Of a stretch of 64,000 nt of DNA, positions 51,362 to 59,442 are shown one piece after another. Each line of letters begins with the position of its first letter. Within the stretch, counting starts at the first letter, position 1. The translations under genes and the position numbers were made by a program. Origin of the DNA: Streptomyces sp. NBC_00287 (GTDB taxonomy: Bacteria; Actinomycetota; Actinomycetes; Streptomycetales; Streptomycetaceae); the NCBI RefSeq assembly GCF_036173105.1, contig NZ_CP108053.1, positions 4,092,001 to 4,156,000 of the forward strand, given 5' to 3'. Below the pieces are notes generated by a model that was not told where the DNA came from, searched no databases, and saw only the letters and a list, made by a program, of their open reading frames with translations.

Positions 51362-51643
51362 TTATCCGGCGAGCTCGGCCGCGAGGTACGCGGTGATCGC
51401 GTCGATCGTCGGGTGGTCCCAGGCCATGGTCGGCTCGACGACCAGGCCGAAGCGGTCCTCGACGTCTCCGCACAGGGTGAGCGCGAAGACGGAGTCGAGT
51501 CCCATCTCGGCGAGCTGGGCGCCCTCGTCGAGGTCGGCCGGGGACCGCTCCAGGTAGTAGGCGACCCGGTCGGTGAGCCAGGCGCGGATGGCCTGGGGGC
51601 TGGTGTCGACAGTCGTGGTGCCGACGGTCGTGGTGTCGTTCAC
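51362..51643 (-). CDS. Acyl carrier protein (for the FAAL/ACAD acyl chain)
   Basis: A 93-residue carrier protein with the phosphopantetheine site in LAEMGLDSVFALTL and the following helices typical of an ACP/PCP. The Thr-rich N-terminus (VNDTTTVGTTTVDTS) is unlike a core ACP. It starts at GTG 51643, overlapping the ACAD stop (GTGA). Together with the fused FAAL and the two ACAD domains it makes a loading and desaturation set: FAAL acylates this ACP, ACADs desaturate, and the free C domain transfers the chain. Confidence 0.85.
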   Translation of the reverse strand: MNDTTTVGTTTVDTSPQAIRAWLTDRVAYYLERSPADLDEGAQLAEMGLDSVFALTLCGDVEDRFGLVVEPTMAWDHPTIDAITAYLAAELAG

Positions 51644-53397
51644 GGAGTGACTCCTCGGTCGGGGGCGGAGCGGCGGGCGAGCCGTCCGCGGTACAGGTCG
51701 AAGGTGAGGTCGGCCTCGTGCCGTGCAGCCAGCTCCCCGGCCAGCCGGGCGACGAGGGGTTCGGGCAGGGGTCCGTGGCGCAGGCCGAGCCGCTGGGCGA
51801 GCCGGTGCAGTGCGGCGGTGGCCCACAGCGGGTCCGCGGTGAAGCCGCCGTCGGCGGTGTGCCGGATGCCGAGGCAGGCGGCGGCCGCGAGCAGCAGCGT
51901 GTAGCGCTCGGCGAGCAGGAAGGCGCGGCGTCCGGCGACCGGAGTGCGGTCACGGGGCGGCAGGGCGGCGGCCCGGCGGGCGAGTTCGCGAAGCTCGGCG
52001 GCGAACAGACGGGCCAGCTCGGCGAGTTCGGGGTGCTCGGCGGTCTGCTCGGCTTCGGCGAACATCGTCAGCTGCCCGGCGAGGGTGTCCGCGCCGCGTG
52101 TGGTCAGCTCCAGCCGGCCGAAGTCGAGTTCCGGCAGCGGGTCGTCGAGCCGGAACAGCGCGTCCGGCGCCGGTGCCGCTTCCCCGGCGAGAATCCGCTG
52201 GGCGAGCCTCGGCAGCTGCGGGACGATATTGGACAGGCAGACCGCGCCACTGGCGTGGGCGAGGGCGACGACCGGCAGGTCCCGGGCGGCCTTCTGGAAA
52301 ACCGCGTAGGGCCCCTCGCGCAGATAGCTGCGGGCGCCGAGCACGGTGCCGAGCCGGTAGGAGCTGTCCTGGAGGAACTTCGGCACCAGGTACTTCACGG
52401 CGGCGGAGCGCACGCTGGACTCGTGCGGCAGCAGATGCAGCGACCTCGCCGCTACGGCGGACAGCGCGTCGCAGATCAGCAGATCGACGAAGGCGTCCGT
52501 CAACGCGGCCCGCACCTCGGGGAGTTCGGCGACCGGACGGCCGTACAGGTGCCGTCGTGCGGTGAAGTCGAGGACGGTGCGCAGCTGGGTGTCGCCGACG
52601 CCGACGACCATGCCGGGCAGCACACTGCGGGTGACCTGGAAGACCTTCAGTACGGTCTCCATGGCGGCGCCGGGTGCGCCGACCAGCGCGTCCTCCGGTA
52701 CCGGGAAGGCGTCGAAGTCGATCCCGCCCAGGCGGCAGCCCCGGACTCCCGAGGTGGCGTAGCGGCGGGAGCGCTCGGTCCGGTCGTCGAGGTCCACCAG
52801 GAAGTGCGAGTGGCCGCGGCTGCCGGGGCCGTCGCCGGTACGGGCGAACAGGACGGCGGCCTCGGCACGGCCGACGTTGTTGACGAGCTGCTTGCCCCCG
52901 TCCAGCACATACCCGTCGGGCGTCGGCCGGGCGGCCAGGGAGATACGGGCGAAGTCGCTGCCGTGGTCGAGCTCGGTATAGGCGGCGGCGATCCGGCCGC
53001 CGGACAGCAGCAGATCCGCAGCCCGACGCCGCTGGGCCTCGCTGCCGTCGGCCCACACGGGCAGCCCCGCGATGAAGCTGGTGACCCCGTGCCCGATGCC
53101 GAGCGCACAGTCACGACGGAACAGGGCCCGCATGAGCTGCGCGAACCGATCGGCGCGCTCGAAACGCCCCCCGAGAACGGCGGGCACGAACTCAGCAGCG
53201 AGCCCGAACCCGGCCAGCACCCGCTCCCCTTCGAGCAACAGCTCACCCCGCTCATCGGCGGCAAGCACGGCGGCGTGACCCAACGGGTTGGCCGGGTCAT
53301 GGGGGTCGCCGAGCAGCGCCTCCATCCGGTCGATGCGCTCGAGCACGGGGGCGGCGGGAGCGGCGGGAGCGGCGTGGCCGGTCAGCAGGTCCGTCAT
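51640..53397 (-). CDS. Acyl-CoA dehydrogenase-family desaturase (discrete)
   Basis: A 585-residue flavoprotein of the acyl-CoA dehydrogenase superfamily, longer than housekeeping ACADs (about 380-400) because of a C-terminal extension from about residue 400. Visible features are the middle-domain segment AYTELDHGSDFARI, the FAD-contacting VLDGGKQLVNNVGRAE, the SVLPGMVVGVGDTQLRTVLDF helix and the YLVPKFLQDSSYRLG region. It is homologous throughout to the ACAD half of the FAAL fusion upstream. The usual catalytic Glu segment is not obvious. Its first residues MTDLLTG are part of the repeat array that fills the junction with the upstream gene. Confidence 0.85.
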   Translation of the reverse strand: MTDLLTGHAAPAAPAAPVLERIDRMEALLGDPHDPANPLGHAAVLAADERGELLLEGERVLAGFGLAAEFVPAVLGGRFERADRFAQLMRALFRRDCALGIGHGVTSFIAGLPVWADGSEAQRRRAADLLLSGGRIAAAYTELDHGSDFARISLAARPTPDGYVLDGGKQLVNNVGRAEAAVLFARTGDGPGSRGHSHFLVDLDDRTERSRRYATSGVRGCRLGGIDFDAFPVPEDALVGAPGAAMETVLKVFQVTRSVLPGMVVGVGDTQLRTVLDFTARRHLYGRPVAELPEVRAALTDAFVDLLICDALSAVAARSLHLLPHESSVRSAAVKYLVPKFLQDSSYRLGTVLGARSYLREGPYAVFQKAARDLPVVALAHASGAVCLSNIVPQLPRLAQRILAGEAAPAPDALFRLDDPLPELDFGRLELTTRGADTLAGQLTMFAEAEQTAEHPELAELARLFAAELRELARRAAALPPRDRTPVAGRRAFLLAERYTLLLAAAACLGIRHTADGGFTADPLWATAALHRLAQRLGLRHGPLPEPLVARLAGELAARHEADLTFDLYRGRLARRSAPDRGVTP

Positions 53398-53534
53398 GCT
53401 GCGTCCTTCGTCGGGCGGTCGGCGGGGGCCTCGGCGGAGACGGGCGCGGTCAGCAGGTCCGTCACCCCTGCCTCCTTCGTCCAGCGGTCGGCGGGGCCCT
53501 CGGCGAAGACGGGGCCGGTCAGCAGGTCCCTCAT
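53394..53534 (-). CDS. Tiny repeat-derived ORF 2 between the two ACAD genes
   Basis: A 46-residue ORF made of two ~23-residue repeats, each of the form xxDLLTxPVxAExPADRxTK. It starts at ATG 53534, overlapping the stop of the first tiny ORF (ATGA), and its own stop overlaps the ATG of the ACAD gene. It could be translated by coupling, or be only a relic of tandem duplication of the gene junction. No function can be assigned. Confidence 0.45.
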   Translation of the reverse strand: MRDLLTGPVFAEGPADRWTKEAGVTDLLTAPVSAEAPADRPTKDAA

Positions 53535-53671
53535 GCCGCGTCCTTCGTCGGGCGGTCGGCGGGGCCCTCGGCGAAGACGGGCGCGGTCAGCAGGTCCGTC
53601 ACCCCTGCCTCCTTCGTCCAGCGGTCGGCGGGGCCCTCGGCGGAGACGGGCGCGGTCAGCAGGTCCCTCAT
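53397..53671 (-). repeat. Four tandem ~68-bp repeats at the FAAL-ACAD / ACAD junction
   Basis: Repeat units begin at 53671, 53602, 53534 and 53465, and the ACAD gene itself begins at 53397, giving spacings of 69, 68, 69 and 68 bp. Alternate units begin with ATG (frame-shifting, stop/start overlap) and GTG (frame-keeping). Partial repeat sequence continues into both flanking genes. Confidence 0.9.
53531..53671 (-). CDS. Tiny repeat-derived ORF 1 between the two ACAD genes
   Basis: A 46-residue ORF, MRDLLTAPVSAEGPADRW then TKEAGVTDLLTAPVFAEGPA and DRPTKDAA. It begins inside the stop of the FAAL-ACAD gene (ATGA) and ends inside the start of the second tiny ORF. Its end repeats the C-terminus of the FAAL-ACAD protein (ADRPTKDAA) and its start repeats the N-terminus of the discrete ACAD (MTDLLTG). 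This shows it arose by copying the junction itself. Confidence 0.45.
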   Translation of the reverse strand: MRDLLTAPVSAEGPADRWTKEAGVTDLLTAPVFAEGPADRPTKDAA

Positions 53672-56600
53672 GCCGCGTCCTTCGTCGGGCGGTCGGCGGG
53701 GGACTCGGCCAGTGGGCAGGGGAGCAGGGAGAACAGCAGGCCCTGGTCGTACTGGGCGTGCAGCGCGGGCAGCAGGGCGTCCAGTGCGGGGCCGTCCAGG
53801 TCGTCCAGGTCCGCCTCGGCGGTCAGGCGGCGGTTCAAGCGGGCCAGTACCGCGTCCAGCCAGGCGGCGTTCTGCCACAGCGGTCCGGCGGCGCGGCCGG
53901 TGCCGGTGTTCTCCAGCCACAGGTGCAGGGCCGCGGCCCCGGCGTACACGAGCGCGTACCGGCGGGCCGAGGCGAACGCCTCGGGGGGCACCGCGCGGGC
54001 CGTGTGCCGGTGGGCGGCGAGTTCCCCGTGCAGGTCGCCGGCGAGCGCGAGGAGGTGTTCGGCACGGGCGACGACAGCGGGCGGGGCGAGGGTGCGGGCC
54101 CGCTCGACGGCCTCGGGCAGCGACTGCACCACCCCGACGCCGGAGCGGGCGTACAGCGTGAGCCGGCCGTGATCGAGTTCCGGCACCGGACCGTCCAGGC
54201 GGGCCGCGGCGGCCACCGCGCCGGAGTCGGCGAGCTGCCCGCGCCAGCCTCGGATGAGCACGGGGAACTGGTTGATCAGGGAGTTGAGGTTGACGGCCGT
54301 ACTGCCGTCGAAGATGCCGACGATACGGTGGTCGCGCTCCAACTTCTGGAAGGCGCCGTCGGCGAAGTCGTCCACCAGCATCGCGCGGGCGCCGAGCGTC
54401 GAGCGCAGGGCGCCGATCACCTCGTCGCCCAGGGTCGGCACCAGGTACTTGACCACCGCGGAGACCGCGCTGAGTTCCTCGGTGAGGGTGTGCGCGGAGC
54501 GGGTGGCGACGAGGCTTGCCGCCTCCATGGCGAGCAGGTCGGCGTAGGCCTCGGCGAGGGTGCGGGCGGTGTGCGGGAGGTCGGCGAGCCGGCGCTGGTA
54601 GAGGCGGTGGGAGCGGGCGAAGTCCAGGGCGATGCGCAGTGCGTGGTCGGTCATGCCGAGGGACATGGCCGAGCAGAGCGTGCGGGTGAGCTGGAAGCCC
54701 TTGAGGATGACCTCCAGGCCCTCGCCCTCGGCGCCGACGAGCGCGTCCTCGGGCAGCTCGGCACCGTCGAAGGCGATGCCGCTGATGTCGGCGCCGCGCA
54801 CACCGTGGGTGGGCACCTTGTCCAGGGCCCGCCAACTCCCCTGCCGCAGCCGCGCCTTGTCGACGAGGAACATGCTGAACCCGCGGCTGCCGCCCTTCGG
54901 GTCGGTGCGGGCGAGCACACACAGCAGCTCGGCCCGGGTGGCGTTGTTGATCAGCCACTTCTCACCGTCCAGCCGCCAGCCGGACGCGGTGCGCTCGGCC
55001 CGCAGCTCACCAGCGAGCACATCGCTGCCGTGCTCCCGCTCGGTGAGGGCCAGGGAGACCACGGCGCCGTCGGCGACCCGCCTGCCGAGCGCCGCGGCCT
55101 GCTCCGGCCGGCCCGCCACCCACACGGACACCGCACCCAGATACGTCTTGACATGCCCGAGCGCCACCGTGAAGTCCCGCCGGCCCAGCGTGCGGATGAG
55201 CTGCAACAGCTCCTCGCTGGAGCGCAGTTCACCGCCGTGCCGGGCGGGCGCGAACCAGCGGGGCACCCCGAGCGCGTCCAGTGCCATGCAGATGTCCGCG
55301 GGGAAGGCCTCGGCGCGGTCGAGCTCGGCGCTGCGGGCGTAGGAGAAGGTGTTGCTCGCGTCGGAGGGATCACCGAGCCGCGCCTCCAGGTCACGGCTGA
55401 GGGCGTGCGGGTCCCAGGGGTTCACCAGGGCGGCGACCTCGGGGCTCAACTCCTCGTGAAGTGCCTGAAGTTCCCTCCCCTCGAACAGCTTGCGCATCAG
55501 CGTGCGCTGGATCTTTCCGCTGGTGGTGCGGCGGATCCGCCCGGCACGGACCAGCACGACACCGCCCACGCGCACGCCGAGCCGCTGGGCGAGCCGGGCC
55601 CGGGCGGAGCGGGCGAGGGCGGCGAGCTCGTCCTCGCTCACGCCCCTGCTGCGTACCTCCTGTACGGCGACGATCTCCTCGCCCGCCCGGGAGCGCACCG
55701 CGAACACGGCGGTCGGCAGATCCTCGAACGCGGGCTGTGCGTCGCGCAGTTCACGCTCGATGTCGTGCGGATAGAGATTCCGCCCGTGCACGATGATCAT
55801 TTCCTTGATGCGGCCGGTGACATACAGCTCGCCCTCACGCAGCGCGCCGAGGTCCCCGGTGCGCAGAAAGCCGCCGTCCCCGCCGGCCGTGACGGCGCCG
55901 AAGGTGCGGGCGGTCTCCTCGGGCCGGTTCCAGTAGCCGAGCGCCACGCTCTCGCCGCGGATCCAGATCTCGCCGACGCGGCCGTCGGGCAGTTCGGCAC
56001 GGCTGTCCGGGTCGACGATCCGCACATCGAGCCCGTCCACGACACCGCTGCTCGCCAACTCCTGCGTCGGACCGTCTCCTTGGACGACCTCACCGCGGGC
56101 CAGCGCGTCGGCGTCAGCGCGCAGCACGGTCGGCGGGAGGTCGGCGGGGGTGCCGGAGACGTAGAGGGTGGCCTCGGCGAGGCCGTAACCGGGCAGCAGG
56201 GAACTGGCCTTGAAGCCCGCCGGGGCGAACCGCTCGGCGAAGGCGGCCAGCGTCGCGGCGTGCACGGGCTCGGCGCCGTTGCAGGCGTAGCGCCAGCTCG
56301 ACAGATCGAGTCCGGCGGTCTGCTCCTCGGTGAGACGGCGCGCGCACAGGTCGTAGGCGAAGTTCGGGGCGCAGCTGATGTCGGCGCGGTACTTGTCGAT
56401 CAGCCGCAGCCAGGACACGGGCCGCTTGAGGAAGTCGGTGGACGACATCAGCACCGAGGTGCCGCCCAGGTACAACGGGGCGAGCATCATCGCGATCAGG
56501 CCCATGTCGTGGTAGGCGGGCAGCCAGCTGCACCAGGTCATACCGCCGTGCCAGCCGTGCCGGTCGCGCATCAGACCGAGGTTGTGCACGAGCGAGCCGT

Positions 56601-57129
56601 GCGACACCATCACGCCCTTGGGGTCGCTGGTGGACCCGGAGGTGTACTGGAGGAAGCAGAGCGAGTCGGGTGCGACGGGAACCTCGCGCCACGCCTCGGC
56701 GTCCCCCTCCCCCTCGGCGCGCTCGACGGTGAGGAGGTCCAGCCCGGGCAGCGCGCGCTCCACGGCCTGGGCACTCGCCACGTCCGTGAGCACGAGCCGC
56801 GCCCCGGTGTCGGCGGCGATCGCGGTCGTACGGGACTCCTGGCGCCCGAACCCACCGGGCGCGGGCACCGGCACGGGCACCGCGCCCGCGTACAGGCAGC
56901 CCAGGAAGGCACGCAGAAACCCGGTACCGGCGGCGCAGGACACGAGCACGCGGTCCCCGGGCGCGACCCTGTGACTCAGGGCACCGGCGACGGCCCGCGC
57001 CCGGCGGTCCAGTTCCCCGTAGGACAACTCCTCCTCGCCGGCCCCCGTCCGGAACCGGACGGCATACCGCGCAGGCGCGGCATCGACCCTACCCCGCACC
57101 GCCCTGACCAAGCTCTCGAAGCCGGACAC
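53668..57129 (-). CDS. FAAL fused to acyl-CoA dehydrogenase
   Basis: A 1153-residue two-part protein. Residues 1 to about 560 are a fatty acyl-AMP ligase: P-loop LQYTSGSTSDPKGVMVSHGS, SWLPAYHDMGLIAMMLAPLY, APNFAYDLCARR, NGAEPV, LPGYGLAEATLYVSG, and GRIKEMIIVHGRNLYPHDIE. These are hallmarks of FAALs rather than CoA ligases. Residues from about 590 on are an ACAD domain: LALTEREHGSDVLAG, LDGEKWLINNATRAEL, GVRGADISGIAFDGAE and IVGIFDGSTAVNLNSLINQF. The FAAL would adenylate a fatty acid and load it on the neighbouring ACP, and the ACAD would desaturate it. Discrete FAAL and ACAD genes occur together in ramoplanin/enduracidin-type clusters, but here they are one chain. GTG 57129 is my choice of start and is less certain than the rest. 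Confidence 0.88.
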   Translation of the reverse strand: MSGFESLVRAVRGRVDAAPARYAVRFRTGAGEEELSYGELDRRARAVAGALSHRVAPGDRVLVSCAAGTGFLRAFLGCLYAGAVPVPVPAPGGFGRQESRTTAIAADTGARLVLTDVASAQAVERALPGLDLLTVERAEGEGDAEAWREVPVAPDSLCFLQYTSGSTSDPKGVMVSHGSLVHNLGLMRDRHGWHGGMTWCSWLPAYHDMGLIAMMLAPLYLGGTSVLMSSTDFLKRPVSWLRLIDKYRADISCAPNFAYDLCARRLTEEQTAGLDLSSWRYACNGAEPVHAATLAAFAERFAPAGFKASSLLPGYGLAEATLYVSGTPADLPPTVLRADADALARGEVVQGDGPTQELASSGVVDGLDVRIVDPDSRAELPDGRVGEIWIRGESVALGYWNRPEETARTFGAVTAGGDGGFLRTGDLGALREGELYVTGRIKEMIIVHGRNLYPHDIERELRDAQPAFEDLPTAVFAVRSRAGEEIVAVQEVRSRGVSEDELAALARSARARLAQRLGVRVGGVVLVRAGRIRRTTSGKIQRTLMRKLFEGRELQALHEELSPEVAALVNPWDPHALSRDLEARLGDPSDASNTFSYARSAELDRAEAFPADICMALDALGVPRWFAPARHGGELRSSEELLQLIRTLGRRDFTVALGHVKTYLGAVSVWVAGRPEQAAALGRRVADGAVVSLALTEREHGSDVLAGELRAERTASGWRLDGEKWLINNATRAELLCVLARTDPKGGSRGFSMFLVDKARLRQGSWRALDKVPTHGVRGADISGIAFDGAELPEDALVGAEGEGLEVILKGFQLTRTLCSAMSLGMTDHALRIALDFARSHRLYQRRLADLPHTARTLAEAYADLLAMEAASLVATRSAHTLTEELSAVSAVVKYLVPTLGDEVIGALRSTLGARAMLVDDFADGAFQKLERDHRIVGIFDGSTAVNLNSLINQFPVLIRGWRGQLADSGAVAAAARLDGPVPELDHGRLTLYARSGVGVVQSLPEAVERARTLAPPAVVARAEHLLALAGDLHGELAAHRHTARAVPPEAFASARRYALVYAGAAALHLWLENTGTGRAAGPLWQNAAWLDAVLARLNRRLTAEADLDDLDGPALDALLPALHAQYDQGLLFSLLPCPLAESPADRPTKDAA

Positions 57130-57204
57130 CCCAACTACCCACCCTCTGCGACCACTTGAGGCCGCGCTAACCCAGCAGCGGACGGACTCCAGCGAAACGC
57201 CGGG

Positions 57205-57224
57205 GGCTATGCGGCACCTATATG
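57205..57224 (-). promoter_or_regulatory. Candidate promoter/operator of the FAAL-ACAD unit
   Basis: GGCTATGCGGCACCTATATG, 76 nt upstream of the FAAL start. It matches the element upstream of the sbnB-like gene at 14 of 20 positions (shared pattern GCTATnnGGnnCCTATAnG). These are the two internal promoter regions of the cluster, so a common regulator or a shared promoter class is likely. Confidence 0.4.
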
Positions 57225-57383
57225 TGGATCTACGGCTGTATCTCCGCCTGCCTGCGTAGCTGCGGGCAGTCGTGCCGCTGGGGCGGCACGGGTGGGCGCA
57301 GCGGCACCCCGTCGCGCCGGGCTGCGCACCCACCCCCACGGCCACCGCAGCAGGCGGCACCGCTCGGACGCCGGGCAGCAGAA

Positions 57384-57429
57384 GGGCCGCCGTACGACAC
57401 CCGGGGGGATGGGCGTCGTACGGCGGCCC
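57384..57429 (-). terminator. Terminator after the polyene/fatty-acid unit
   Basis: A perfect 15-bp inverted repeat, GGGCCGCCGTACGAC / GTCGTACGGCGGCCC, with a 16-nt loop, 28 nt downstream of the DsbA-like gene stop on the minus strand. Confidence 0.75.
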
Positions 57430-57456
57430 CTTTACGCGGCCGGCCCGGGGGAAGGC

Positions 57457-58173
57457 TCAGCCGCACCCGCCCGCATGCCCGTCATCGACGGGCACGGGCG
57501 ACGGACCCGATACCCCGGACGAATCCGGCGTACCGACAAGGTCAACAGCACCCCTGGCCTCCAGCGCAGCGACAAACGCAGGCAACCGGTCGACCCCCCA
57601 GTACTTGTCGAAGTGATCGACGAAGAACGGCACCCCGAACACCCCGTCCCGCTGGATCTCCAGCAGCACGCGCACACCCTCCGCCCGCAGCGAGGAATCG
57701 TCCGAGGCGCAAGCCAACTCATCGGAGTTCAGGCCGAGTTCCGCACCGAAGCCGCCGATCACCGCCCGGTCGCAGATATCCAGACCCAGCTCCCACCGCG
57801 CCCGCTGCGCGAGCGCGATGTACTCGGGCCCCTTCCCGTGCCGCGCCGCCGCGAGATACCCCAGATGCGGCACCTCCCACACCGGCTCCCGGTCCACCGG
57901 CCAGCTGAACGACAGCCCGCGGTCCCCCGCCAGCCGCCGTACGTCCTGAAGGATGTAGCGATGCTTCTCCGGCGACATCGGCGTGTACGGGAACGCACCC
58001 CCCGCCTCCGCCAGCAGCTTCCGGCTCAGCTCGTCCGGCTCGAAGAACGGCACCCACTCCAGCGCGGCGGCCGTACCCGGATACCGGTCGAGCAGATCCC
58101 GGTAGGCCAGCCAGGAGTACGGACTGCGCAGCGAGAAGTAGAAGCGCGGTGGTCTCCTGCGCCGGGCGCTCAC
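57457..58173 (-). CDS. DsbA-like / 2-hydroxychromene-2-carboxylate isomerase-family protein
   Basis: A 238-residue thioredoxin-fold protein. The N-terminal strand RFYFSLRSPYSWLAYRDL carries SPYS where DsbA has CxxC, which is the pattern of HCCA isomerase and kappa-class glutathione transferases. A cis-Pro region FGVPFFV is present near residue 200. It is the last gene of the type II fatty-acid/polyene unit and overlaps the ketoreductase stop (GTGA). A role in E/Z isomerisation of a polyene on the ACP is my inference. No signal peptide is visible, so a disulfide role in the periplasm is unlikely. Confidence 0.8.
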   Translation of the reverse strand: MSARRRRPPRFYFSLRSPYSWLAYRDLLDRYPGTAAALEWVPFFEPDELSRKLLAEAGGAFPYTPMSPEKHRYILQDVRRLAGDRGLSFSWPVDREPVWEVPHLGYLAAARHGKGPEYIALAQRARWELGLDICDRAVIGGFGAELGLNSDELACASDDSSLRAEGVRVLLEIQRDGVFGVPFFVDHFDKYWGVDRLPAFVAALEARGAVDLVGTPDSSGVSGPSPVPVDDGHAGGCG

Positions 58174-58925
58174 AGCGCGATGCCCCCGTCCACCTGGAAC
58201 ACCTGACCGGTGATGTAGGAGGCCTCGGACGAGACCAGGAAGGCGACCAGCGAGGCGACGTCCTCCGGCTGCCCGAACCGCTTGAGCGGAATCCGCCCCA
58301 GCATCTCCTTGGAGACCTTCGGCGGCAGCGCCGACGTCATGTCCGTGTCGATGAAGCCCGGCGCCACCGCGTTCGCCCGGATCCCGTGCCGCCCGCCCTC
58401 CTTCGCGAAGGAGCGGGTGAAGCCGATGATCCCGGCCTTGGACGCCGAGTAGTTGGTCTGGCCCGCGTTGCCCGCGACCCCGGCGACCGAGGACAGCGTG
58501 ACCACGGCGCCGCCGCCCCGCCGGATCATCGGGAAGGTCACGGCCCGGCACAGGTGATAGGTGCCGTCGAGGTTGGTGCGCACCACCGCGTCCCAGTTCT
58601 CGTCCTCCATCAGCACCAGCGGGCTGTCCCGGGTGATGCCGGCCGAGGTGACGGCCGCCCCGGCCGGACCGAGCTCGTCCTCGGCCGCGGCGACGAACTC
58701 CCGTACCTGCGCGCCGTCCGTGACGTCCACGCGCCGCGACAGCACCCGCCGGCCCAGCTCGCGCACCTCCTTCTCCACCAGGGCGGCGGACTGTTCGTCG
58801 GAGCGGTAGCAGAAGCCGATGTCGTAGCCGTCCGCGGCCAGCCGCAGCACGACCGCGCGGCCGATGCCCCGCGAACCGCCGGTGACCAGCGCGACCTTCT
58901 CGCCGGTGTTGCTCAGGGTCGACAT
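58170..58925 (-). CDS. 3-oxoacyl-ACP reductase (FabG-like)
   Basis: A 251-residue classical SDR with TGGSRGIG at the N-terminus, the Ser in LSSVAGVAGNAGQTNYSASKAG with its Tyr and Lys, and PGFIDTDM after the active site, all as in FabG. The usual NAG motif reads SAG (VTSAGITRD). It should reduce the beta-ketoacyl-ACP made by the ketosynthases of this unit. A gene for a paired hotdog protein lies 13 nt upstream. Confidence 0.88.
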   Translation of the reverse strand: MSTLSNTGEKVALVTGGSRGIGRAVVLRLAADGYDIGFCYRSDEQSAALVEKEVRELGRRVLSRRVDVTDGAQVREFVAAAEDELGPAGAAVTSAGITRDSPLVLMEDENWDAVVRTNLDGTYHLCRAVTFPMIRRGGGAVVTLSSVAGVAGNAGQTNYSASKAGIIGFTRSFAKEGGRHGIRANAVAPGFIDTDMTSALPPKVSKEMLGRIPLKRFGQPEDVASLVAFLVSSEASYITGQVFQVDGGIAL

Positions 58926-58938
58926 GGTGGTCCTCTCC

Positions 58939-59442
58939 TCACACAGTCAGCAGGGCGCGGTCGGGCGCCGGAAGCAGCTCGTTGACATCGCGCAGCGCCA
59001 CCACGAACGCGCCGATCCGCAGCACCTCGCGCCCGCCGGCGTACGTCTCGCCCGCGAGGATCGCCGTCTCGTCCACGGCCTTGACCAGCCGCACCCGGTG
59101 CTCCAGCACATCCCCGGGGTAGGCGCGGGCCGAGAAGGCGACCTCGTTGATGGAACCGGCCAGCTCCACCTTCCCGGCGAGCACATCCGGGTTGGGGTTC
59201 TCCCACACCGACAGCAGCACCGCGGACTGCGCCCACGACTCGATGACGAGGGAGGTCGGATAGGCGTAGTCCTCGGCGGCGGCGTCCTGGGCGAGCGGGG
59301 CGTAGCACGGCTCGTTGCCGGAGACGGCCTTGTACGCGGTCAGGCGCTCGCCCGGCACCACGCCCTCGACCCGGTCCACCAGCAGGATCTCGCCCCGGTG
59401 CGGAATGGTGTTCTTGATCCGCTCGATGCCGTGCACGCTCAC
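58939..59442 (-). CDS. Hotdog-fold dehydratase, FabZ-like (subunit A)
   Basis: A 167-residue hotdog protein. IPHRGEILLVDRVEGVVPGE matches the FabZ N-terminal motif LPHRxPxLLVDR, and LVIESWAQSAVLL occupies the position of the second catalytic region (ExxAQ). The FabZ central motif GHFPGxPVxPG is missing here, but is present in the next gene upstream, so the two may form one heteromeric enzyme. It starts at GTG 59442 (GGAG 5 nt away), overlapping the stop of that gene. Confidence 0.82.
   Translation of the reverse strand: MSVHGIERIKNTIPHRGEILLVDRVEGVVPGERLTAYKAVSGNEPCYAPLAQDAAAEDYAYPTSLVIESWAQSAVLLSVWENPNPDVLAGKVELAGSINEVAFSARAYPGDVLEHRVRLVKAVDETAILAGETYAGGREVLRIGAFVVALRDVNELLPAPDRALLTV

Larger units (their letters stand above)
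57130..57456. other. 327-nt intergenic region with promoter and terminator
   Basis: This is the largest non-coding gap in the cluster apart from the repeat regions. It holds the hairpin that ends the upstream unit (57384-57429) and, nearer the FAAL gene, an AT-richer stretch around 57205-57250 (CTATATGTGGATCTACGGCT) that is the probable promoter of the FAAL unit. I see no gene in it. Confidence 0.6.

Noticed and set aside
53397..53671. CRISPR array
   Set aside because: The repeats are directly adjacent with no unique spacers, and lie in frame with coding sequence at a gene junction. No cas genes are present.
51718..57159. Long plus-strand open frame opposite the ACAD and FAAL genes
   Set aside because: A shadow of the real minus-strand genes. 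Its Ser/Arg/Gly-rich repeats at about 53.4-53.7 kb only mirror the DNA tandem array.
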